A stretch of DNA of 64,000 nucleotides, taken from NCBI RefSeq assembly GCF_019145375.1, contig NZ_JAHSTX010000001.1, forward strand, positions 4,489,501 through 4,553,500, given 5' to 3'. Made by a program: the position numbers and the translations under genes. Below are positions 28,615-37,378 of the stretch, piece by piece; position 1 is the stretch's first letter, and each line of letters begins with the position of its first letter. The stretch is from Pseudomonas triticicola. GTDB taxonomy: Bacteria; Pseudomonadota; Gammaproteobacteria; Pseudomonadales; Pseudomonadaceae. The notes beneath the pieces are model-generated. The model searched no databases. It was not told the origin of the DNA and saw only the letters and a list, made by a program, of their open reading frames with translations.

Positions 28615-29166
28615 ATGGCTGACTCGATCTCGCTGAAGAAACTCGTCACCCGCCTGCTGCTGGTGGTGGTGGCGATGTTCGTCTTCGGCTTCGCCCTGGT
28701 GCCGATCTATGACGTGATGTGCAAAGCCTTCGGCATCAACGGCAAGACCGGTGGCCAGTATGCGGGCGAGCAAGTGGTCGACACCTCGCGCCAGGTGCGC
28801 GTGCAGTTCTTGTCGACCAACACCGCCGACATGCCGTGGGATTTTTACCCGAAACACGACGAGCTGACCGCCAATCCCGGCGCGGTGAACGAGATGGTGT
28901 TCATCGCGCGCAATCCCACCGACAAACCGATGAGTGCGCAAGCGGTGCCGAGCATCGCGCCGAGCAACGCGGCGGCGTTTTTCCACAAGACCGAATGCTT
29001 TTGTTTTACCCAGCAGGTGCTGCAGCCCGGTGAACAGATCGAAATGCCGGTGCGTTTCATCGTTGACCGCGACATGCCCAAGGAAGTGAAGCACCTGACG
29101 CTGTCCTACACGCTGTTCGATATCACCGCCCGACATCCGCCGGTGGCTGTTAACACTGGCGGTTGA
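28615..29166 (+). CDS. ctaG: Cytochrome c oxidase copper chaperone CtaG/Cox11
   Basis: The 183-residue protein has one N-terminal membrane anchor (LVTRLLLVVVAMFVFGFALV) and a periplasmic Ig-like domain with the copper motif KTECFCFTQQ. It delivers copper to CuB of subunit I. The start MADSISLKK (28615) follows GTGGAGG. It is separated from coxA by a REP pair, yet remains in the cluster order known for pseudomonads. Confidence 0.95.
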   Translation: MADSISLKKLVTRLLLVVVAMFVFGFALVPIYDVMCKAFGINGKTGGQYAGEQVVDTSRQVRVQFLSTNTADMPWDFYPKHDELTANPGAVNEMVFIARNPTDKPMSAQAVPSIAPSNAAAFFHKTECFCFTQQVLQPGEQIEMPVRFIVDRDMPKEVKHLTLSYTLFDITARHPPVAVNTGG

Positions 29167-29191
29167 GCGTGGCCGATAAGGAGAACAATAA

Positions 29192-30079
29192 ATGGCAACT
29201 CATGAGCATTATTACGTCCCGGCCCAAAGCAAATGGCCGATCATCGCCACGCTCGGGATGTTCGTCACCGTGTACGGCCTCGCCACCTGGTTCAACGATC
29301 TCAAGGCCGCGCGCCCGGATTCCCACGGCCCGCTGATCTTTTTCGTCGGCGGCCTGCTGTTGGCGTACATGCTGTTCGGCTGGTTCGGTGCGGTGATCAA
29401 GGAAAGTCGCGCGGGGCTGTACAGCCCGCAGCTGGACCGCTCGTTCCGCTGGGGCATGAGCTGGTTCATCTTTTCCGAGGTGATGTTCTTCGTCGCCTTC
29501 TTCGGCGCGCTGTTCTACGTGCGCCACGTATCCGGGCCGGCACTGGGCGGCGAAGGGCCGAAAGGCATCGCGCACATGCTCTGGCCGAATTTCGAATTTG
29601 TCTGGCCGTTGCTGCACACACCAGACCCGAAACTGTTCCCGCCACCCAAAGAAGTCATCAGCCCGTGGGGCCTGCCGCTGATCAATACGATCCTGCTGGT
29701 CAGCTCCAGCGTGACCATCACCATCGCCCACCATGCGCTGAAGAAAGGCCATCGCGGCGCGCTGAAACTGTGGCTGGCGATCACCGTGCTATTGGGCGTC
29801 GCATTCCTCGGTTTCCAGGCCGAGGAGTACATCCACGCCTATAAAGAGCTGGGGCTGACCCTCGGTTCGGGCATCTACGGTGCGACGTTCTTCATGCTCA
29901 CCGGCTTCCACGGCGCCCACGTGACCATCGGCACGATCATCCTGTTCGTGATGCTGATGCGGATCATGAAGGGCCACTTCGACAACGAGCACCAGTTCGG
30001 TTTCGAAGCGGCGAGCTGGTATTGGCACTTCGTCGACGTGGTCTGGATCGGGCTGTTCTTCTTCGTCTATGTGCTTTGA
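29192..30079 (+). CDS. coxC: Cytochrome c oxidase subunit III
   Basis: The 295-residue protein has seven membrane helices, including the conserved FSEVMFFVAFFGALFY, LGFQAEEY and TGFHGAHVTIG blocks and the C-terminal WHFVDVVWIGLFFFVYV. It stabilises the oxidase core. It is the last gene of the structural operon, followed by a repeat-rich spacer. Confidence 0.96.
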   Translation: MATHEHYYVPAQSKWPIIATLGMFVTVYGLATWFNDLKAARPDSHGPLIFFVGGLLLAYMLFGWFGAVIKESRAGLYSPQLDRSFRWGMSWFIFSEVMFFVAFFGALFYVRHVSGPALGGEGPKGIAHMLWPNFEFVWPLLHTPDPKLFPPPKEVISPWGLPLINTILLVSSSVTITIAHHALKKGHRGALKLWLAITVLLGVAFLGFQAEEYIHAYKELGLTLGSGIYGATFFMLTGFHGAHVTIGTIILFVMLMRIMKGHFDNEHQFGFEAASWYWHFVDVVWIGLFFFVYVL

Positions 30080-30081
30080 CG

Positions 30082-30164
30082 GCAGCTGCAAGCTTCAAGC
30101 GGCAAGCTTCAAGTAAAAGCGGTAAGGCTTCTAACTTGCAGCTTGCAGCTCAACGCTTGCAGCT
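30082..30164. repeat. Short repeats of GCTTGCAGCT / AAGCTTCAAGC type
   Basis: CAGCTGCAAGCTTCAAGCGG, AAGCTTCAAGT, then ACTTGCAGCTTGCAGCTCAA and GCTTGCAGCT form imperfect direct and inverted copies. They lie between convergent coxC and the DUF2909 gene and probably also fold as a terminator-like structure. Confidence 0.65.
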
Positions 30165-30366
30165 ACCACGGCACGTGGGACACCAACTGGCCGCTGTAGA
30201 AACCCCAGGCCATCAGGCCGACGGTGACCACGGCCAGAGCCACCCGAACACTCAAGGCGATGACCAGCCGATTGGAGCTGCTGTCGTCCTTGACCAGGAA
30301 AAACAGGCCGCTGAACAGGCTGACGACCGTGGCAATCAGCATCAGGACGATCGCTGCTTTGAACAT
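30163..30366 (-). CDS. DUF2909 twin-transmembrane small protein
   Basis: The 67-residue protein has two hydrophobic segments (AAIVLMLIATVVSLFSGLFFL and ALAVVTVGLMAWGFY) around a short KDDSSSNR loop, as in the DUF2909 twin-TM family found in oxidase clusters. It is oriented opposite to the cox genes. The function is unknown, though the location suggests a tie to oxidase assembly. Confidence 0.82.
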   Translation of the reverse strand: MFKAAIVLMLIATVVSLFSGLFFLVKDDSSSNRLVIALSVRVALAVVTVGLMAWGFYSGQLVSHVPW

Positions 30367-30436
30367 GGCAAGACTCCGGGGGACAGGCGATGCACTTGAG
30401 TATAGCGATCGCGATGACTGACTTTATGGCGCGCCC

Positions 30437-31177
30437 ATGAAGCGCTTTCGCCCGGGCGTGATTCCCACTGTCGTGGTGGCGCTGTTGCTGCCGCTGATGG
30501 TTGCGCTGGGCTTCTGGCAACTGGGCCGGGGCGCGGAGAAAACCGCGCTGCTGGCCAGTTATGCCGAACGTCGCGTGGCCGAACCGCTGGCCAGCGGTGA
30601 ACTGCTTGGCAGCGCCGACCCGGCTTACCGCCGCGTGCGCCTGCACGGCCAGTTCGACCCCGCCCACACGCTGTTGCTGGACAACCGCCAGCGTGGCGGC
30701 AAGGTCGGTGTCGAATTGCTGCAACCGTTTCAGGACCAACGCAGCGGCCTCTGGCTACTGGTCAATCGCGGCTGGCTGCCATGGCCCGATCGGCGCGTGC
30801 CGCCGCAATTCACGACACCCGCCGAGGCGCTGACGCTCGACGCCTGGGTCTATGTCGCCCCCGGCGCAACGTTCCAGTTGCACGCCGATCCGGTCAGCGA
30901 TGTCTGGCCGCAAACCATTACCGCCGTCGAGCCGGGCAAATTGTGGCAAACCCTGGAGCGCGACGGCTTCGCCTACGAATTACGCGCCGAACCCGGCCCG
31001 ACCAGCTATCAGACCGATTGGCCGGTGGTCGCGATGGGCCCGGAAAAACACCTCGGCTATGCCGTTCAATGGTTCGCCATGGCCACGGCGTTGCTCGGTC
31101 TCTACCTCTATTTCGGCTGGCACAACGCAAAGGAGAAACGCCATGGGAAGCGCCATGAATCCACCCAGCATGTCTGA
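30437..31177 (+). CDS. SURF1-family oxidase assembly protein
   Basis: The 246-residue protein has an N-terminal and a C-terminal membrane helix (VVVALLLPLMVALGFWQLGR; WFAMATALLGLYLYFGW). The periplasmic region between them carries typical SURF1 blocks (RRVRLHGQFD, LLLDNRQRGGKVGVELLQPF, LLVNRGWLP). SURF1 helps insert haem A into subunit I. It overlaps the next gene by 35 bp. Confidence 0.9.
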   Translation: MKRFRPGVIPTVVVALLLPLMVALGFWQLGRGAEKTALLASYAERRVAEPLASGELLGSADPAYRRVRLHGQFDPAHTLLLDNRQRGGKVGVELLQPFQDQRSGLWLLVNRGWLPWPDRRVPPQFTTPAEALTLDAWVYVAPGATFQLHADPVSDVWPQTITAVEPGKLWQTLERDGFAYELRAEPGPTSYQTDWPVVAMGPEKHLGYAVQWFAMATALLGLYLYFGWHNAKEKRHGKRHESTQHV

Positions 31178-31736
31178 GGCCAAACCTGCCCCCAGCCGCC
31201 GGCGCGGGCGCATTCAGTTGCTGTTGATTGTGCTCGGTGTGGTCGGGCCGATGCTCCTCGCCACCGGCATGTACAAATTGCAGTTCTGGGTGCCGGAAGG
31301 ACGCAGCTACCACGGCGAACTGATCGGCAACGGCCAGACCCGCGCCGACCTCGGCGTGCAGGCCGACGAGCAGCGCTGGCAGATTCTGGTCACGGCGCCA
31401 AAGGATTGTGCCGTCGATTGCCAGCAACTGGTTTATCTGGCGCGGCAGATCCAGATCAGCCTCGGCCGCGAAGCCGGGCGCGCCAGCCACGCCCTCGCCG
31501 CCGCGCAACCACTGAGCGCTGATTACGCCGCCAAACTCGACCGCGAATATCCACAGTTGCAGCGCTATCCGCTGGATGCCGGGGTGTTCGCCAGGACCAC
31601 CGGCGATAAAGCCGTGCCGCAGCTGTGGATCGTCGACCCGCACGGCAATCTGGTGCTGCGTTACGAGCCGAATGTGAAGGGCAAGGATCTGCTTAACGAC
31701 CTGCGGCATCTGCTGAAACTGTCGAACATCGGATGA
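31143..31736 (+). CDS. Membrane-anchored thioredoxin-like protein of the cox cluster
   Basis: The 197-residue protein has one membrane helix (IQLLLIVLGVVGPMLLATGMY, residues about 25-47) and a periplasmic domain ending VPQLWIVDPHGNLVLRYE, which resembles the C-terminal half of a thioredoxin/Sco fold. The possible metal/thiol pair APKDCAVDCQQL is not a CxxC. The start at 31143 was chosen for its AAGGAG. The gene lies between surf1 and ctaA, so a cytochrome oxidase assembly role is likely but unproven. Confidence 0.8.
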   Translation: MGSAMNPPSMSEAKPAPSRRRGRIQLLLIVLGVVGPMLLATGMYKLQFWVPEGRSYHGELIGNGQTRADLGVQADEQRWQILVTAPKDCAVDCQQLVYLARQIQISLGREAGRASHALAAAQPLSADYAAKLDREYPQLQRYPLDAGVFARTTGDKAVPQLWIVDPHGNLVLRYEPNVKGKDLLNDLRHLLKLSNIG

Positions 31737-31746
31737 GGGCATCGTC

Positions 31747-32826
31747 ATGGCCAAACCTGGATTTCGCCTCGCGTTGTTTGCCACCCTGCTGGCACTGATT
31801 GTCGTGCTGCTCGGCGCCTACACCCGCCTGACCCACGCCGGCCTCGGCTGCCCGGACTGGCCAGGCTGCTACGGCTTTATCAGCGTGCCAAAAAGCGAGG
31901 CGCAACTGGCCCATGCCGAACTGCATTTCCCTGACGCGCCAGTGGAGGCGCACAAGGGCTGGAACGAGATGATCCACCGCTACTTCGCCGGCACCCTCGG
32001 CTTGCTGATTTCAGTTTTGGCCGGGCGCGCCTGGGTCAACCGGCGCCATCCGGGCCAGCCGGTGAAACTGCCGCTGTTTCTGCTGGCGGTGGTCATCGCC
32101 CAAGCGGCGTTCGGTATGTGGACGGTGACGCTCAAGCTCTGGCCGCAAGTGGTCACCGGGCATTTGCTCGGCGGCTTTGCCACGTTGAGTCTGCTGTTCC
32201 TGCTGACGCTGAGGTTGTCCGGCGTGCTGCCGCCGCTGACCGTACCCAAGCGCCTGCAATATTGGGCGACGGCGGGGCTGCTGCTGGTGATCGGCCAGAT
32301 CGCTTTGGGCGGCTGGGTCAGTTCCAACTACGCAGCGGTGGCCTGCATCGACTTCCCCACCTGCCACGGCCAGTGGCTGCCGCCGGCGGACTTCGCCAAC
32401 GGTTTCCACCTGACCCAGCACATCGGCCCGAATTATCTCGGCGGGCAACTCGATAGCGATGCACGCACGGCGATTCACCTGACTCACCGCATCGGCGCTT
32501 TGCTGGTGACGGTCGTACTGCTCGGTCTGGCCTGGCAGTTGAAAGCGGTGGGCATGACCCGATTGGCCGGATTGCTGCTGATCGCCCTTGCGGCGCAGAT
32601 CACCCTTGGCATCAGCAACGTGCTGTTTCATCTGCCGCTGCCGGTGGCCGTCGCGCATAACGCCGGCGGCGCGGCGCTGTTACTGACGCTGGTGCTGGTC
32701 AATTATCACGCGCGCACCAGCCTGTTGCGGGTGAGCCAACCAGGGCTGGTGCGCTGGCGCTTGAGTGCGCACAAACCTGTCGTCGCGCCCATCGCATTGA
32801 AAGGAGAAACGCCATGGCGAGTCTGA
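31747..32826 (+). CDS. ctaA: Haem A synthase
   Basis: The 359-residue COX15/CtaA-type integral membrane protein has eight hydrophobic segments and haem-ligating His in [12 protein letters not shown] and [12 protein letters not shown]. Cys pairs occur in the periplasmic loops ([18 protein letters not shown]). It oxidises the haem O methyl group to give haem A. It overlaps ctaB by 13 bp. Confidence 0.93.
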   Translation: MAKPGFRLALFATLLALIVVLLGAYTRLTHAGLGCPDWPGCYGFISVPKSEAQLAHAELHFPDAPVEAHKGWNEMIHRYFAGTLGLLISVLAGRAWVNRRHPGQPVKLPLFLLAVVIAQAAFGMWTVTLKLWPQVVTGHLLGGFATLSLLFLLTLRLSGVLPPLTVPKRLQYWATAGLLLVIGQIALGGWVSSNYAAVACIDFPTCHGQWLPPADFANGFHLTQHIGPNYLGGQLDSDARTAIHLTHRIGALLVTVVLLGLAWQLKAVGMTRLAGLLLIALAAQITLGISNVLFHLPLPVAVAHNAGGAALLLTLVLVNYHARTSLLRVSQPGLVRWRLSAHKPVVAPIALKGETPWRV

Positions 32827-33713
32827 TCGGCCAGCGTGCAGCGCAAGCGCTGTGGCGCGATTATCTGGAGCTGACCAAACCGAAAGTCGTGGTGCTGATG
32901 CTGATCACCTCGCTGGTCGGCATGTTCCTCGCTACCCGCGCCGGCGTGCCGTGGACAGTGCTGGTGTTTGGCAATCTGGGCATTGCCTTGTGCGCCGGCG
33001 GCGCGGCGGCGGTCAATCATGTGGTCGATCGGCGCATTGATGCGGTAATGGCGCGCACGCACAAACGGCCGCTGGCCGAAGGCCGGGTTTCACCTGCGGC
33101 GGCGCTGACCTTCGCCTTGGTGCTGGCATTGCTCGGCCAGGCGCTGCTGCTGACCTTCACCAATCAGCTGACCGCTTGGCTGACTCTCGCTTCACTGCTC
33201 GGTTACGCCGTGATCTACACCGGTTTTCTCAAGCGCGCGACGCCGCAGAACATCGTCATCGGCGGCCTCGCCGGTGCCGCGCCGCCGCTGCTGGGCTGGA
33301 CCGCCGCCACCGGCCATGTCAGCGCCGAACCGCTGTTGCTGGTGCTGATCATCTTCGCCTGGACCCCCCCGCATTTCTGGGCGCTGGCGATTCATCGCAA
33401 GGAGGAATACGCCAAGGCCGACATTCCGATGCTGCCGGTGACCCATGGCGAGCACTACACCAAAGTGCACATTCTGCTCTACACCTTTGCGCTGCTGGCA
33501 GTGAGTCTGCTGCCGTACGTGATTCACATGAGCGGCGTGCTGTATCTGGTCTGTGCGCTGGCGTTGGGCGCGAGGTTTCTGCAATGGGCCGTGGTGCTGT
33601 ACCGTGGCACTCGGCCGCACGCGGCGATCAACACCTTCAAGTACTCTATCTGGTACTTGTTCCTGTTGTTCATCGCCCTGCTCGTAGACCACTACTTACT
33701 GTTGAACCTATGA
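32814..33713 (+). CDS. ctaB: Protohaem IX farnesyltransferase (haem O synthase)
   Basis: The 299-residue UbiA-family prenyltransferase has the first Asp-rich motif [20 protein letters not shown] and multiple membrane helices. The second motif lies in [15 protein letters not shown]. It makes haem O, the CtaA substrate. A second copy (cyoE) usually exists elsewhere in pseudomonads. The start follows AAAGGAG. Its stop overlaps the next gene as ATGA. Confidence 0.94.
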   Translation: MASLIGQRAAQALWRDYLELTKPKVVVLMLITSLVGMFLATRAGVPWTVLVFGNLGIALCAGGAAAVNHVVDRRIDAVMARTHKRPLAEGRVSPAAALTFALVLALLGQALLLTFTNQLTAWLTLASLLGYAVIYTGFLKRATPQNIVIGGLAGAAPPLLGWTAATGHVSAEPLLLVLIIFAWTPPHFWALAIHRKEEYAKADIPMLPVTHGEHYTKVHILLYTFALLAVSLLPYVIHMSGVLYLVCALALGARFLQWAVVLYRGTRPHAAINTFKYSIWYLFLLFIALLVDHYLLLNL

Positions 33714-34345
33714 CCCGAACCCAGAAAACCGTCTTCATCCTCGTCGCCGTGATCGCGCTGATCCTCGGGCTTACCGTGAATAAAGTGCTGAACGGCAAAG
33801 GCCAGGGCGACCCGACTGCGCTGATCGACGCCGGGATCATCCTGCTGCCGCAGAGCCGCAACCTGCCGGACGTGACCATGACCGATCAGGACGGCAAACC
33901 AGTTGCCATCGACGAGTTGAAAGGCAAGTGGAGTCTGTTGTTCTTCGGCTATACCTTTTGCCCGGACATCTGCCCGACCACCCTGGCGCAACTGCGGCAG
34001 ATCAAGAGTGAATTGCCGAAAGAGGCTGTGGATAAACTGCAGATCGTGCTGGTCAGCGTCGACCCCAACCGCGATACGCCGAAGCAGTTGAAGCAGTACC
34101 TGGGCTACTTCGATCCGCAGTTCATTGGCCTGACGCCGACGTCGATCGAGGAGCTGCAGAAGGTGGCGAACGCGGTGAGCATTCCGTTCATTCCCGCCGA
34201 TACCAGCAAGCCGAATTACACCGTGGATCACAGCGGCAATCTGGCCGTTATCGGCCCGGACGGCACGCAGCGCGGGTTTATTCGCGCGCCGTTGAACAAT
34301 GCCAAGCTGGTGGCGCAGTTGCCGGCGATGCTTGAGCGCAATTAA
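33710..34345 (+). CDS. SCO1/SenC copper chaperone
   Basis: The 211-residue protein has an N-terminal anchor ([16 protein letters not shown]) and a thioredoxin-fold domain with the copper-binding FCPDICPT (CxxxC) and the partner His in [12 protein letters not shown]. It loads copper into CuA of subunit II. It is translationally coupled to ctaB and closes the oxidase biogenesis run. Confidence 0.93.
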   Translation: MTRTQKTVFILVAVIALILGLTVNKVLNGKGQGDPTALIDAGIILLPQSRNLPDVTMTDQDGKPVAIDELKGKWSLLFFGYTFCPDICPTTLAQLRQIKSELPKEAVDKLQIVLVSVDPNRDTPKQLKQYLGYFDPQFIGLTPTSIEELQKVANAVSIPFIPADTSKPNYTVDHSGNLAVIGPDGTQRGFIRAPLNNAKLVAQLPAMLERN

Positions 34346-34366
34346 CAGTTCAAAAGCTGAAAAGCC

Positions 34367-34512
34367 CCTCACCCTAACCCTCTCCCAGAGGGAGAGGGGA
34401 CTGACCGAGGTGTTTATTCGAATTGCGCCGACCTGCAATTGTGAGTCGAACTCAGGCTCGAAAAGCTTGAAGGTCGGCCCCCTCTCCCTCGGGAGAGGGC
34501 TGGGGTGAGGGG
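34367..34512. repeat. Palindrome-flanked intergenic repeat element, copy 2
   Basis: The ends are CCCCTCACCCTAACCCTCTC and the matching GGGAGAGGGCTGGGGTGAGG. The inverse complement of the interior (GAGTTCGACT, CAGGTCGGCGCAATTCG, CGGTCAGTCCCCTCTCC) matches the copy at 5805-5967, so the two copies are in opposite orientation. Confidence 0.75.
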
Positions 34513-34550
34513 AAGCTTCACCGCAGGTCCACAGCCAAACACCAGACACA

Positions 34551-34582
34551 AAAAAGGGGACGCTCATGGCGTCCCCTTTTTT
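34551..34582. terminator. Bidirectional terminator downstream of sco and metQ
   Basis: AAAAGGGGACGC and its inverse GCGTCCCCTTTT around a 5-nt loop, with A- and T-runs on either side. Confidence 0.88.
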
Positions 34583-34599
34583 CATTGCAGCAACCTTAA

Positions 34600-35370
34600 T
34601 CAGAACGCCGGCAACACCGCGCCTTTGTACTTCTCGGTAATGAACTGCTTCACTTCCGGGCTGTGCAGCGCAGCCGCCAGTTTCTTCATCGCGTCGCTGT
34701 CCTTGTTGTCCGCGCGGGACACGAGGATGTTCACGTACGGCGAGTCGTTGCCTTCGATCACCAGTGCATCCTTGGACGGATCAAGCTTGGCTTCCAGCGC
34801 GTAGTTGGTGTTGATCAACGCCAGATCGACCTGGGTCAGCACCCGCGGGATGGTCGCGGCTTCCAGTTCACGGAATTTCAGGTCTTTCGGGTTTTGCTCG
34901 ATGTCTTTGAGGGTCGACAGAATGTTGGTCGGGTCCTTCAAAGTGATCACGCCGGCCTTGGCCAGCAGCAACAGCGCACGGCCGCCGTTGGTGGCGTCGT
35001 TCGGGATCACCACGTTGGCACCACCGGGCAGGTCTTTCAGATCCTTGAGCTTGCTCGAATAAGCACCCAGCGGCTCCAGGTGCACGCCGGTCACGGCGAC
35101 GAGGCTGGTGCCCTTGGCCTTGTTGAACTCATCGAGGTACGGCTGGTGCTGAAAGAAGTTGGCGTCCAGACGCTTTTCCGCGACCTGTACGTTCGGCTGA
35201 ATGTAGTCGGTGAAGACCTTCACCTTCAGATCCACGCCTTCCTTGGCCAGGGCCGGTTTGACGAACTCGAGGATTTCCGCATGCGGCACCGGGGTGGCGG
35301 CGACGGTCAGGGTCTCGGCGTGGGCCGAAAACGCCGCGACAGCGGCGAAAGCAGCGATCAGTTTTTTCAT
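34600..35370 (-). CDS. metQ: Methionine ABC transporter substrate-binding protein
   Basis: The 256-residue NlpA/MetQ-family protein has the blocks VAATPVPHAEILEFVKPAL, VFTDYIQPN, ANFFQHQPYLDEF and LALINTNYAL. It binds methionine in the periplasm for MetNI. The signal (MKKLIAAFAAVAAFSAHA) ends in AHA|E with no lipobox Cys, so it looks like a soluble periplasmic protein and not a lipoprotein as in E. coli. It is the last gene of metNIQ. Confidence 0.9.
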   Translation of the reverse strand: MKKLIAAFAAVAAFSAHAETLTVAATPVPHAEILEFVKPALAKEGVDLKVKVFTDYIQPNVQVAEKRLDANFFQHQPYLDEFNKAKGTSLVAVTGVHLEPLGAYSSKLKDLKDLPGGANVVIPNDATNGGRALLLLAKAGVITLKDPTNILSTLKDIEQNPKDLKFRELEAATIPRVLTQVDLALINTNYALEAKLDPSKDALVIEGNDSPYVNILVSRADNKDSDAMKKLAAALHSPEVKQFITEKYKGAVLPAF

Positions 35371-35434
35371 TCAGCTAACTCCTTGTGAGGGCGCCCGCCA
35401 GCGAATGGCCCGCGCCTCTTGATTAAAAAACCGC

Positions 35435-36109
35435 TTATTTGCGCGAGAAGTGCACGACCAGGCGGTCGCCAACCATTTGCAGCACTTGCACCAGAATCAA
35501 CAGCAGCACCACGGTGACGATCATCACGTCGGTCTGGAAACGCTGGTAGCCGAAACGGATCGCCAGGTCGCCCAGACCACCGGCGCCGACCACGCCGGCC
35601 ATCGCCGTGTAGGACACCAGTGTAATCGCTGTCACCGTAATCGCTGCGAAGATGCCCGGACGGGCTTCCGGCAGCAAGGCGTTCATGATGATCTGCCGCG
35701 TGGTCGCGCCCATCGACTGGGTCGCTTCGATAATGCCGCGATCGACTTCGCGCAGCGCGGTTTCCACCAGACGCGCGAAGAACGGCGTAGCACCGACCAC
35801 CAGCGGCGGGATCGCCCCGGCCACACCCAGCGAGGTGCCGGTGATCAGCACGGTGAACGGGATCATCACGATCAGCAGAATGATGAACGGCAGCGAACGC
35901 AAGATGTTCACCACCAGCGACAGCACCGCGTAGAGGCCACGGTTTTCCAGCAATTGGCGCGGGCTGCAGAGAAACAGCAGCACGCCCAGCGGCAGGCCGA
36001 GCAGCACGGTGAACAACAGCGAACCGCCAAGCATCAGCATGGTGTCGCCAGTCGCCAGCCAGATTTCGTACCAGTCGATATTGGCGAAGAAACTCATCAG
36101 GTCAGCCAT
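35435..36109 (-). CDS. metI: Methionine ABC transporter permease
   Basis: The 224-residue permease has five hydrophobic segments and an EAA-type loop (EVDRGIIEATQSMGATTRQI). Its start overlaps the metN stop (TAATG). Confidence 0.93.
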   Translation of the reverse strand: MADLMSFFANIDWYEIWLATGDTMLMLGGSLLFTVLLGLPLGVLLFLCSPRQLLENRGLYAVLSLVVNILRSLPFIILLIVMIPFTVLITGTSLGVAGAIPPLVVGATPFFARLVETALREVDRGIIEATQSMGATTRQIIMNALLPEARPGIFAAITVTAITLVSYTAMAGVVGAGGLGDLAIRFGYQRFQTDVMIVTVVLLLILVQVLQMVGDRLVVHFSRK

Positions 36110-37116
36110 TAGCGCAACACCTCCATGTGAACGTCAGCGGCGGTGAAGCGGGCAAACGCCGCTTCCATGTCGCCACCGGTGACAGCGAGGGTCAGTTGCC
36201 CGTAAGGAATATCTTTGATGCGGTCGATGCGACCGGCGAGGATGCTGTAGTCGACGCCGGTTTCCCGGGCGACGGTGCCGAGCAACGGCGCGTAGGTCGC
36301 CTCGCCCTGAAAGGTCAGACGCACAATGCGCCCCGGCACGTGGGCGAAATCGTCACGCTGCTCGCTCTCGTCGATCTGCTCGCTTTCCTGGACGAAACGC
36401 TTGGTGGTCGGGTGCTGCGGATGCAGGAACACATCGGCCACGGGACCCTGCTCGACGATCACGCCGGCGTCCATCACCGCGACCTGATCGCAGACGCGCC
36501 GGATCACGTCCATCTCGTGGGTGATCAGGACGATGGTCAGTTTCAATTCGCGATTGATTTCCGCCAGCAATTGCAGGACCGATGCGGTGGTCTGCGGGTC
36601 GAGGGCGCTGGTGGCCTCGTCGCACAGCAGAATCTTCGGCTTGGTCGCCAGCGCACGGGCAATGCCGACGCGTTGCTTCTGACCGCCGGACAGTTGCGCC
36701 GGGTACTTTTTCGCGTGGTCGGACAGACCGACCCGCGCCAGCAGCTCGGCCACCCGTTGATTGATTTCACTGCTCGACAGCTCACCGGCCAGGGTCAGTG
36801 GCAAGGCCACGTTATCGGCGACAGTCTTGGAGGCGAGCAGGTTGAAGTGCTGGAAGATCATCCCGACCTGCTGGCGGAAACGGCGCAGGCCGTTGGCATC
36901 CAGTGCGGTGACTTCTTCGCCGTCGACGATGATCTTGCCGCCACTGGAATCTTCCAGGCGATTGATCAGACGCAGCAGGGTACTTTTGCCCGCACCGGAA
37001 TGGCCAATCAGGCCGAACACCTGGCCGTTCTCGATGGCGAGACTGGTCGGGTGCAGCGCGGGAATATCCTTACCGGCGACGCGGTAAGTCTTGTGGACGT
37101 TTTGAAACTCGATCAC
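36109..37116 (-). CDS. metN: Methionine ABC transporter ATPase
   Basis: The 335-residue ATPase has Walker [10 protein letters not shown], the signature LSGGQKQR, Walker [13 protein letters not shown], the H-loop ITHEMDVI, and a C-terminal NIL regulatory domain (residues about 255-335) that senses methionine. It is the first gene of metNIQ. It is divergent from katE across 262 bp in which no gene and no clear operator were found. Confidence 0.95.
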   Translation of the reverse strand: MIEFQNVHKTYRVAGKDIPALHPTSLAIENGQVFGLIGHSGAGKSTLLRLINRLEDSSGGKIIVDGEEVTALDANGLRRFRQQVGMIFQHFNLLASKTVADNVALPLTLAGELSSSEINQRVAELLARVGLSDHAKKYPAQLSGGQKQRVGIARALATKPKILLCDEATSALDPQTTASVLQLLAEINRELKLTIVLITHEMDVIRRVCDQVAVMDAGVIVEQGPVADVFLHPQHPTTKRFVQESEQIDESEQRDDFAHVPGRIVRLTFQGEATYAPLLGTVARETGVDYSILAGRIDRIKDIPYGQLTLAVTGGDMEAAFARFTAADVHMEVLR

Positions 37117-37378
37117 GTAGCGAACCTTGTGGGGCGCGTTGGAAAAGGATCAGCGGTTAGCCGGGCGCGCATTTTAGCCTGTCCGTATAGAGGTTCTTAG
37201 CATTTATTTCGCAATTAACCTTCAATTTGGCAATAACGCGATCAAAGGTCAGATAAACGGAACGGCTGAAACGCTCATCAGTCACTAAGTAAGCGACTTG
37301 AAACCCTGGGTGCCGTGCCCGGGAATCACTCAAGGGTCTGCGGAAGGCATCCGGGGCCAAACGAGGAGTTTACGTCTG

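Noticed and set aside
26773..29136. 787-codon minus-strand open frame over coxA and ctaG
   Set aside because: Extremely His/Arg/Glu/Asp-rich and antisense to conserved oxidase genes; a shadow of GC third-position bias.
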